This document shows, one piece after another, positions 1 through 5,316 of a stretch of DNA of 5,752 nt. Origin of the DNA: CAZSTA01 sp964609495 [NCBI: uncultured bacterium] (GTDB lineage Bacteria; CAZSTA01); assembly GCA_964609495.1 (NCBI GenBank), contig CAZSTA010000222.1, positions 1 through 5,752 on the forward strand, given 5' to 3'. Below the pieces are notes generated by a model. That model was not told where the DNA came from. It ran no database searches and was given only the letters and a program-made list of their open reading frames with translations. Position 1 is the stretch's first letter. Each line of letters opens with the position of its first letter. A program made the translations under genes and the position numbers.

Positions 1-510
1 GAAGGTAATCTCAACGTGCTGAGGATCTCCAGTATGCCTCTCCAGGGTAGTAGAGGCGATAGGAACTCCGTCCTCCTTTAAGGTAAAGTCCACCACGTAT
101 TCATCGTTAGGCGTTCCTGTTAGGTAGAAGGTGAGATCGACATAGTTGGCGAATTCAGCTCCAAAGGTCAAATCGTAAGTTCCATCCCCAAAATTTGTTT
201 GTCCCGTGTCTATTCCATTTCCATCCTCCGGGAAATCTTGAGAATCGATCTTACCATCACCATTAACATCGATAGCGCCATCTAGATTCATAAGCATATA
301 TCTAGCTCTTTGGATGCCAGCCTCGGCTATGTAGAAAGCCCTCGTCCCCTCCTCGCCCAAGACGTCTATCTGTCTCTCCCTGACAGCTAAAATCACTACC
401 CCCGCGGCGACAACAGAAAGGACCGCCATCGTCACAGCGGCTAACATCAAGGCTACTCCTTTTTCGTCTCGGAACACCGAAATTAATTCTAATTTCCTAT
501 TGTTTTTCAT
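1..510 (-). CDS. PilX-like minor prepilin, 3' end outside window
   Basis: The frame is open from an ATG at 510 to the window edge (170 codons, no stop), so the C-terminus is missing. The start is supported by AAAGGAGT, with GGAG 8 nt before the ATG. The protein opens with a charged leader ending in RDEKG, a likely type III signal cleaved after Gly18, then a hydrophobic helix (about 19-43) and the motif AFYIAEAGIQRA (about 58-69), which is typical of the PilX N-terminal domain. Position +5 of the predicted mature protein is Leu rather than Glu, as in PilX/GspK-type initiator pilins. Residues 81-92 (DVNGDGKIDSQD) match the 12-residue EF-hand loop of dockerin repeats, with ligand positions 1, 3, 5, 9 and 12 all Asp/Asn; a second Gly/Asp-rich stretch follows at 95-110. 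It is third in the prepilin operon, 46 bp after the PilV-like gene. Family assignment is inferred from the N-terminus; the rest is not recognised. Confidence 0.8.
   Translation of the reverse strand, partial: MKNNRKLELISVFRDEKGVALMLAAVTMAVLSVVAAGVVILAVRERQIDVLGEEGTRAFYIAEAGIQRARYMLMNLDGAIDVNGDGKIDSQDFPEDGNGIDTGQTNFGDGTYDLTFGAEFANYVDLTFYLTGTPNDEYVVDFTLKEDGVPIASTTLERHTGDPQHVEITF
235..270 (-). other. Dockerin/EF-hand-like calcium loop coding segment in the PilX-like prepilin
   Basis: These twelve codons encode D-V-N-G-D-G-K-I-D-S-Q-D (residues 81-92). Asp/Asn occupy loop positions 1, 3, 5, 9 and 12, Gly is at 6 and Ile at 8, the standard EF-hand/dockerin spacing. Calcium binding is inferred from the pattern. 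Only one complete loop is visible, whereas true dockerins carry two, so this is better seen as a calcium-stabilised pilin loop than as a cohesin-binding dockerin. Confidence 0.55.
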
Positions 511-556
511 TTTTTCCACTCCTTTCTTAAAGATGAGGATAGCCCACCCTTTATTC

Positions 557-943
557 TTATTGACTATGGATTATGCATTTCACATCATATACCCTTTGTG
601 TCCCTTCTTCAGTAGTCCAGCGAACGCTTACGGTAACCTCCCTAAGCTCAGCATAACCGTGGCTATCTGAAGCTACATCTATTTTATATTCGTAATTGCT
701 ATATTCAGGAAATTGTGTCCAATTAGTAGTCGCGACCTGGGGAAAAGGTTTGTTCAAGATCTCTTCCATTTTATCCTGAGCTAGAGCGACTGCCTTATTG
801 CTTATTCCTCCTCCAGCAGTACCTAACACTCCAAGTGAGAATACACTGACCATTCCCACCACCATTATGGCCAATATAGCTAGAGCAATTACAACTTCAA
901 TAAAGCTAAATCCGTTCTCTTCCTTAATTAAATCAACCTTCAT
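557..943 (-). CDS. PilV/GspI-like minor prepilin
   Basis: This 128-residue prepilin starts with MKVDLIKEENG followed by FSFIEVVIALAILAIMVVG. That is a classic type III signal: cleavage after Gly11, Phe at +1 (the N-methylated residue) and Glu16 at +5, then the hydrophobic helix that packs the pilus core and anchors the protein in the inner membrane before assembly. The segment KAVALAQDKMEEILNKPFP after the helix is typical of the PilV/GspI family, in which the helix continues as A-x-x-x-A-x-x-K-x-E-x-I. The C-terminal half (about 80-126) is predicted beta-rich (ELREVTVSVRWTTEEGTQRVY), the expected pseudopilin sheet. Start choice is firm: an extended Shine-Dalgarno sequence overlaps the stop codon of the upstream gene, leaving 13 bp between the genes. 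Its likely role is as a minor pilin of a type IV pilus or type II secretion pseudopilus tip, processed by a prepilin peptidase such as the one at the right end of this window. Confidence 0.85.
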   Translation of the reverse strand: MKVDLIKEENGFSFIEVVIALAILAIMVVGMVSVFSLGVLGTAGGGISNKAVALAQDKMEEILNKPFPQVATTNWTQFPEYSNYEYKIDVASDSHGYAELREVTVSVRWTTEEGTQRVYDVKCIIHSQ

Positions 944-946
944 AGC

Positions 947-957
947 GGATCACCTCC
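947..957 (-). promoter_or_regulatory. Extended Shine-Dalgarno site of the PilV-like gene
   Basis: On the minus strand this reads GGAGGTGATCC, an 11-base match to the complement of the usual bacterial 16S rRNA 3' tail, ending 3 nt before the ATG at 943. The TAG stop of the GspH-like gene (959-957) shares its last base with the site. This fixes the start of the PilV-like gene and suggests efficient, probably coupled translation. Confidence 0.8.
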
Positions 958-1424
958 TACCTGACGTGAACTTCCCCAGTATGAGCCACGATCTCTATAG
1001 TTATTGTCTCCCCACTATTATGCTTTATCACAACATCCTCGTCCACATTGAAGAAATCGAGATCTCCATCATTATCTAAATCCTTGGAAGGTATTCCTTG
1101 CCAATTAAAGGTGACATATCCGGGATTAGCATCGATACTTACGTTATCTGGCAAATTTATATTTTCCACAGTTCCATCCGGCCAAGTTATCTGATATGAA
1201 CTTGGGGGATTAAAGGTCAAGGTAGCGCTGGTCTGCCCGTTCATCGCTAAAGCTTGAGTTTTTCTCAGATCAGCGGCAACCTGACTAGTGGCGTTTTTAA
1301 TCTCCATAGCTCTTTTGGATTCTAGATAGCGAGGGATAGCGTAAAGGGATATAGCAACTGCTATCAATATAACTATCATCAACTCTATAATCGTTACTCC
1401 TCTTTGATCCTTCCAGATGTTCAT
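957..1424 (-). CDS. GspH/FimT-like minor prepilin
   Basis: This 155-residue prepilin begins MNIWKDQRG followed by VTIIELMIVILIAVAISLYA: cleavage after Gly9, Val at +1, Glu14 at +5, then the N-terminal hydrophobic helix. Residues 35-62 (ESKRAMEIKNATSQVAADLR to QALAMNG) continue the helix in the way typical of the GspH/FimT family (A-x-x-L-R-x-x-Q-x-x-A-M). The beta domain ends in the family-like pattern F-N-W-x-G (106-110) ... I-x-I-x-x-x-x-G-E-V (143-152). Between these strands sits an acidic insertion, residues 115-130, with D-x-D-x-D-G-D-L-D spacing that resembles an EF-hand or thrombospondin-3/VCBS calcium loop. It is the first gene of the prepilin operon, directly behind a sigma-54 promoter; the ribosome site is AGGTGG, 10 nt before the ATG. 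The product should be an inner-membrane precursor built into a pilus or pseudopilus tip. Confidence 0.87.
   Translation of the reverse strand: MNIWKDQRGVTIIELMIVILIAVAISLYAIPRYLESKRAMEIKNATSQVAADLRKTQALAMNGQTSATLTFNPPSSYQITWPDGTVENINLPDNVSIDANPGYVTFNWQGIPSKDLDNDGDLDFFNVDEDVVIKHNSGETITIEIVAHTGEVHVR
1035..1082 (-). other. Acidic EF-hand-like loop coding segment in the GspH-like prepilin
   Basis: Codons 115-130 encode DLDNDGDLDFFNVDED. Counting from Asp115, positions 1, 3, 5, 7 and 9 are Asp, position 6 is Gly, 8 is Leu and 12 is Asn126, close to the EF-hand loop pattern and to the DxDGDGDxD repeats of thrombospondin-3/VCBS proteins. It lies where GspH/FimT proteins have a variable inter-strand loop. 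Calcium binding is inferred. Confidence 0.5.
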
Positions 1425-1467
1425 ATAAATTCCACCACCTTTCCAAATTTACCTACCTTTTAAATCA

Positions 1468-1482
1468 GCAATTATTGTGCCA
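1468..1482 (-). promoter_or_regulatory. Sigma-54 (-24/-12) promoter of the minor prepilin operon
   Basis: The minus strand reads TGGCACAATAATTGC. This matches the RpoN consensus TGGCAC-N5-TTGC at every defined position, with GG and GC separated by exactly 10 bp. The predicted transcription start is about 1456, giving a leader of roughly 30 nt before the GspH-like ATG at 1424. A sigma-54 activator with an intact GAFTGA loop is encoded immediately upstream, which makes this its most likely target. Confidence 0.88.
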
Positions 1483-1485
1483 AGC

Positions 1486-1508
1486 AAAAAAGTCGCCTTT
1501 CAGCGACT
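1486..1508 (-). terminator. Intrinsic terminator of the kinase-regulator operon
   Basis: The minus strand reads AGTCGC, a 6-nt loop (TGAAAG), GCGACT, then a run of T. The 6-bp stem is perfect and half or more GC. The T-run is on the minus strand only, so it acts on leftward transcription coming out of the response regulator gene, whose stop lies about 100 nt upstream. The T-run ends 3 bp before the -24 box, so it also insulates the prepilin operon from read-through. Confidence 0.75.
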
Positions 1509-1522
1509 AAGGAATGCGAAGA

Positions 1523-1568
1523 TGTGAACGTGACAAAATGTGGATCAAAGCAAACTCGGATACCACAT
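1523..1568. promoter_or_regulatory. Candidate upstream activator binding region
   Basis: Two weak dyads lie upstream of the sigma-54 promoter. TGTGAACGTGACA (1523-1535) is an imperfect palindrome with matching TGT/ACA ends, centred about 73 bp upstream of the predicted start. ATGTGG (1538-1543) and CCACAT (1563-1568) form an inverted repeat centred about 97 bp upstream. These distances suit enhancer sites of NtrC-type activators, but each dyad is short enough to occur by chance and nothing shows which, if either, is bound. Confidence 0.25.
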
Positions 1569-1611
1569 AATCGGGGAGAGCGAATTATATCTTTTTATAA
1601 ACCCTTTATAT

Positions 1612-3312
1612 TTACTTGGAATAATATCTTGAACGGTGAGATCGCGCGACCTCTATCGCCTCCTCCTGGGTCGCGTGGATATCTATTATCTGGGAAGCAG
1701 AGATCAGATCGAAGGTCCTTTTTACCTCGGGAGATAATCCCACCAACCTCATATTCCCTCCTCGTTCCCGAATCGCTTTTAAGCTGGACATTATAATCCC
1801 CAAGCCAGGACTACCTATATAGGGAACATCGGAGAGATCAATTATGAACTCGCTCCCCTCCTTGGCATAATCTCTTATCGCCTCGGTTAGCTTAGCCGAT
1901 GTGTTTTCGGTAATTTCCTTTCCCAGATTTAAAATAATTAAATCATCCTTGACATAGAGATCTTTAGTCCCCTCACCTCCTATTATCTTATAGAAAGTTC
2001 CCTGGCTTATCTGTAATTTATCCATCGCCCTCTTCCGCTCTCCATCTACTTCCTTTAACGTCTTCAAAACATAATCTCGACGAAAGATATCGGTTGCCTC
2101 TTTCAAGGACATCCAAACTTTGATATCACCCTTATCCTTAATGATCGCGGAGCTTTGAATATTCAAGGGGAGATATTCGGGCAGTATAGTATCGCCCTCG
2201 GCTAAAGTAACTGCCCTCTCAATGGTATTCTCTAGTTCCCTGATGTTACCCGGCCAATCATAATCAAACAGCAGTTTCATAGTCTCAGAATCTATATGCT
2301 TTATCCCCTTGTTGAGCTTGGCTATGAAGTGTTCAACTAAAGCAGGTATATCTTCTTTATGCTCTCTTAGGAGAGGTATCATAATGGGAACTACATTTAA
2401 GCGATAATATAGATCCTCTCTGAAATTTCCCCTTTTAATCTCTTCCTCTAAATTCTTATTCGTAGCCGCGAGAATCCGCACATCAACCTCGATCTCTCTC
2501 TCCCCTCCTACTCGAGAGAAGGATCGATTCTCAATAGCTCTCAGCACCTTAGCTTGTGTAGAGAGACTCATATCTCCGATCTCGTCCAGAAAGAGAGTCC
2601 CGGTATCAGCTTGTTCGAATTTTCCGATCCTCCTGGAGGAGGCGCCGGTGAAAGCCCCTTTTTCATGCCCAAATAACTCGCTCTCCAAAATGGACTCCGG
2701 CAAAGCCGCACAATTTACTACTACCAGCCCCTTATCCTTCCTTAAACCGTTATAATGTATAGCTCTAGCGATCAACTCCTTACCAGTTCCACTTTCCCCC
2801 TGAATTAAAACAGTAACGTTGCTATTGAGAACTTTCCCGACTAAATTATATACCTCCTGCATTCTACCACTCTGACCAATTATATTGGAAAAGGTATATT
2901 TCTTCCTGACCTCGGAGCGAAGGCGAGAAACCTCCTCGGTGAGAGATCTCGTCTCCAGCCCCCTTTGGACGAGAACTTGAATCTTCTCAGGATCAAAGGG
3001 TTTGATGATATAATCATAAGCACCGAGCTTCATCGCCGCTACCGAGGTTTCCACCGTTCCGTAAGCGGTCATTATAATCACGCAGATCTGGGGATCGATC
3101 TTCTTAACCTCCCGAAGAACATCGACTCCGCTCATATCAGGAAGTTTTAGATCTAAGATCACTACTTCGGGCAATTCCGCCTGAACTTGTTCGATCGCCC
3201 CCTTGCCGTCCGCGACAGTCAATACCTCATAATCAGGCTGAAAAGTGCTGAGAAGAAATTTACGCATTCCCTCGTTATCATCAACTATTAGAAGCTTACT
3301 TTTCTTCTTCAT
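1612..3312 (-). CDS. NtrC-family sigma-54 response regulator with C-terminal STAS domain
   Basis: The 566-residue protein has four parts. The receiver (about 5-120) shows acidic pair D11/D12, phospho-acceptor D54, T82 and K104. The AAA+ sigma-54 activator domain (about 142-370) shows Walker A GESGTGKE (172-179), the sigma-54-contacting GAFTGA loop (219-224), Walker B LFLDE (240-244), the arginine-finger region FREDLYYR (297-304) and sensor 2 WPGNIRELEN (353-362). A Fis-type helix-turn-helix follows (about 402-444, ending ISQGTFYKII). Instead of ending there, the protein continues into a STAS domain (about 449-560) that resembles SpoIIAA/RsbV: DLSDVPYIGSPGLG, then GGNMRLVGLSPEVKRTFDL. Ser501 aligns with the phosphorylated Ser of SpoIIAA as I recall that sequence. 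The ATG at 3312 has a weak GGG-containing ribosome site and lies 25 bp after the kinase stop, so the pair is probably co-transcribed. Likely role: ATP-dependent activation of the sigma-54 promoter at about 1475. The STAS function is unknown. Confidence 0.93.
   Translation of the reverse strand: MKKKSKLLIVDDNEGMRKFLLSTFQPDYEVLTVADGKGAIEQVQAELPEVVILDLKLPDMSGVDVLREVKKIDPQICVIIMTAYGTVETSVAAMKLGAYDYIIKPFDPEKIQVLVQRGLETRSLTEEVSRLRSEVRKKYTFSNIIGQSGRMQEVYNLVGKVLNSNVTVLIQGESGTGKELIARAIHYNGLRKDKGLVVVNCAALPESILESELFGHEKGAFTGASSRRIGKFEQADTGTLFLDEIGDMSLSTQAKVLRAIENRSFSRVGGEREIEVDVRILAATNKNLEEEIKRGNFREDLYYRLNVVPIMIPLLREHKEDIPALVEHFIAKLNKGIKHIDSETMKLLFDYDWPGNIRELENTIERAVTLAEGDTILPEYLPLNIQSSAIIKDKGDIKVWMSLKEATDIFRRDYVLKTLKEVDGERKRAMDKLQISQGTFYKIIGGEGTKDLYVKDDLIILNLGKEITENTSAKLTEAIRDYAKEGSEFIIDLSDVPYIGSPGLGIIMSSLKAIRERGGNMRLVGLSPEVKRTFDLISASQIIDIHATQEEAIEVARSHRSRYYSK
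1615..1968 (-). other. STAS domain fused to the sigma-54 activator
   Basis: Codons 449-566 encode a stand-alone-sized STAS fold: strand DLIILNL, helix TSAKLTEAIRDYAKEG, strand EFIIDLSDV, the loop YIGSPGLG with Ser501 (codon 1812-1810), helix IIMSSLKAIRERGG, strand MRLVGL, then SPEVKRTFDLISASQIIDI. The order and several residues match anti-anti-sigma proteins. The Asp before the phosphorylatable Ser in SpoIIAA is Gly here, and the following residue is Pro. The segment is in frame with the regulator, with no sign of a frameshift or separate start. Confidence 0.85.
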
Positions 3313-3337
3313 TCTATTTATACCCTAAATTTATGAT

Positions 3338-5194
3338 TTATCCTAAGATATCCCTATTCCTGTTTAAGTAGATGCGAAAGGTAGTGCCTTTACCTAACTC
3401 GCTTCTGACCTCTATCCTTCCTCCATGACTCACTATGATCTTATGAGCTATAGCCAAGCCTAATCCAGTGCCTTTACTTTTGGTGGTAAAGAAGGGGATA
3501 AGTATCTTATCTATATTCTCAGCCGCGATACCATATCCGGTATCTTCTATCTCAACCATCACTCCCGAGGATAATCTATTATCCTCATTCACTCCGGCGG
3601 GATAATAATTACTAGTGGAGAGTTTTAATTCCCCTCCCTCCGGCATAGCCTCAAGGGAATTTATGATCAGATTGAGGAAAGCTTGTCTCAACTGATCTTC
3701 ATCAGCTATGATCTGGGGAATATCGGAAGAAAAGTTACGTTCGATATGCACTCTATTATCTCCTTTGTTGAACTCCGCTATAGATAGGGCGTTATCTATG
3801 ATTTCATTTAGCATAACCTTTTCTAATATCGGCTCTTTAGGTCTGGCGAAATCCAAAAATTCAGTTACCAAAGTATTTAGTCCATTTACCTCAGCGATTA
3901 TGCCTTGAGCCATATCCCAGCTTGGGTCATCATTTGCAAATTTCCTCTGAAGGAGCTTGGCAAATCCCTGAATAGCTCCCAAGGGATTACGGATCTCATG
4001 AGCTATCCCTGCGGACATCTCTCCCAGAGTAGCCAATCTTTCCTTGAGTCTAACCTGCTCCTGCAATCTCTTGAGTTCCGTTATATCGGTAAAGAGGAGG
4101 ATCACTCCCATAACTCTATCCTGAGAAGCCTTGAGTAGGGAAGTCGATAATCCAACCCATATTGGTTGCCCATCCTCTCTCTCCAACTGTATCTCTACGC
4201 GAGTATGTGTCTTATCCATAGCTAGAGATTCCTTCAGCACTTCCCCCAACTTATTATCCTTCCCAAATACCTCGGAGTAGGTTTTGTTCATTACCTCCTC
4301 GCTTTTCATCCCGAAGATCTTCTCCGCAGTATCGTTAAATGTTGTTATTCTACCCTCGGTATCGAAGGTAATGACTCCACTCCTTATGCTACGAAGAATG
4401 CATTGATTATATCCCTCTAATATCTCAGCTCTTCTCTCCGCCTTCGAGTATAGCTCTTGTAGATTCTCGCCCCTTTGTCGAGAATCCTCCAGCAATTCTC
4501 CAAAGGTCTGCACCAGAAAACCGAATTCCTCTTGAGGATTAGGATAGCGATCCTCTTTAAACAATTCTTGAGAGGCAAGAGGCTTTTTGGGATGAGATAA
4601 ACGATTAAAGAGCAAAATCATAGCTATAGCGAATAATAGCGTAGCTACTCCAAATATCAAGGTGTTAGCAAGAGCTTTATCCATAATCTTACTTAGGGGG
4701 ATCATTTCTCTTAGCTCTAAAACCGCTAGCACCTTATCGCCATTCTCGATCGGAAAGTAGCCACTCCTATATACTTGATTGTCCTCTCTATAAAAAGGAG
4801 AAAGCACCGTCTTGCCGTTCCAAGCGGCCCTTAGATATATATTTTTGTCCTGTGGTTCTTCTATCCCCTCTGGGACATTATCTAACCATACTCCTTCTCT
4901 ATTTAATATCTTTATCCTCTGGACACCGACTGATTCCCCTAGCTTAGCGAACGTTAAGTAGTTCTTGATATCGAAATGCTCTTTCCCTTCAGCAGTGAAC
5001 TCGGAATCGCTAAGGGATAGAGAAAGGGATATCATCGTCCCCAGATGAAGCAATTTTCGGTCTATTTCCGATTTAATATCCCTCTCAGCTTTGTTATAGA
5101 AGAGAAAAGCCGCACTAAGGTCTATCATCACTAAGACGATAGCGATTAAAATTATAAATAACCTTCCGTAGATATTTCTACCTCTCCAAGACAT
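3338..5194 (-). CDS. Membrane sensor histidine kinase (Cache-like sensor, PAS, HisKA, HATPase)
   Basis: This 618-residue kinase has one transmembrane helix at about 11-33, an extracytoplasmic sensor of some 140 residues (about 34-172), and a second helix at about 177-197. The sensor ends in GYFPIENGDKVLAVLELRE, a pattern seen in Cache-type domains. A short HAMP-like stretch (about 198-238, with QEEFGFLVQTFGEL) and a coiled coil (about 239-262) lead to a PAS domain (about 263-375). The kinase core has the H-box GIAHEIRNPLG with phospho-acceptor His399, the N-box around N508/N512, the G1 box DTGYG (551-555), the F box PFFTTK (567-572) and the G2 box GTGLGL (575-580). The architecture resembles AtoS/ZraS/PilS-type partners of sigma-54 regulators. 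Its start is supported by CAGGAGA, with GGAG 6 nt upstream of the ATG, and it lies directly before the response regulator, its near-certain partner. The signal sensed is unknown. Confidence 0.93.
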   Translation of the reverse strand: MSWRGRNIYGRLFIILIAIVLVMIDLSAAFLFYNKAERDIKSEIDRKLLHLGTMISLSLSLSDSEFTAEGKEHFDIKNYLTFAKLGESVGVQRIKILNREGVWLDNVPEGIEEPQDKNIYLRAAWNGKTVLSPFYREDNQVYRSGYFPIENGDKVLAVLELREMIPLSKIMDKALANTLIFGVATLLFAIAMILLFNRLSHPKKPLASQELFKEDRYPNPQEEFGFLVQTFGELLEDSRQRGENLQELYSKAERRAEILEGYNQCILRSIRSGVITFDTEGRITTFNDTAEKIFGMKSEEVMNKTYSEVFGKDNKLGEVLKESLAMDKTHTRVEIQLEREDGQPIWVGLSTSLLKASQDRVMGVILLFTDITELKRLQEQVRLKERLATLGEMSAGIAHEIRNPLGAIQGFAKLLQRKFANDDPSWDMAQGIIAEVNGLNTLVTEFLDFARPKEPILEKVMLNEIIDNALSIAEFNKGDNRVHIERNFSSDIPQIIADEDQLRQAFLNLIINSLEAMPEGGELKLSTSNYYPAGVNEDNRLSSGVMVEIEDTGYGIAAENIDKILIPFFTTKSKGTGLGLAIAHKIIVSHGGRIEVRSELGKGTTFRIYLNRNRDILG

Positions 5195-5259
5195 ATCGGT
5201 CTCCTGAATCGCACTTATAAAATGTCACCCTAGTTCATTTCTATGCCCGCTCTATAATA

Positions 5260-5288
5260 ATTCTATCATATTAAGAGATATTTATCAA
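5260..5288 (-). promoter_or_regulatory. Sigma-70-like promoter of the kinase-regulator operon
   Basis: On the minus strand, TTGATA (5288-5283) and TAGAAT (5265-5260) are separated by 17 bp, one mismatch from consensus in each hexamer. Transcription would start near 5253, giving a leader of about 58 nt before the kinase ATG at 5194. The 122-bp gap has no terminator-like hairpin, so read-through from the prepilin peptidase gene is also possible. The region is A/T-rich, which raises the chance of a fortuitous match. Confidence 0.5.
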
Positions 5289-5310
5289 CTAATTTTGAAT
5301 ATGTTATCAA
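5282..5310. repeat. Direct repeat TTGATAA at a 22-bp period
   Basis: The minus strand carries TTGATAA at 5310-5304 and again at 5288-5282, a 22-bp period or about two helical turns. The downstream copy overlaps the proposed -35 element. This could be an operator for a dimeric regulator or a chance repeat in A/T-rich DNA. Confidence 0.25.
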
Positions 5311-5316
5311 ACAATA

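Noticed and set aside
798-1079. Open frame on the plus strand across the two prepilin genes
   Set aside because: It is antisense to well-supported prepilin genes, straddles their junction, and encodes no recognisable motif.
1563-1583. ATAAT/ATTAT inverted ends around GC-rich sequence just after the regulator gene, considered as a second terminator
   Set aside because: The arms are only five A/T pairs with a 12-nt loop and no T-run, far weaker than the hairpin at 1491-1508.
1524-1796. Plus-strand open frame overlapping the STAS-coding end and the intergenic region
   Set aside because: It runs opposite to a clearly coding STAS domain, its sequence is low-complexity and no good ribosome site precedes it.
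2965-4138. Several short plus-strand open frames (2965-3150, 3708-3908, 3905-4138)
   Set aside because: All are antisense to conserved receiver or kinase domains and look like shadows of codon bias.
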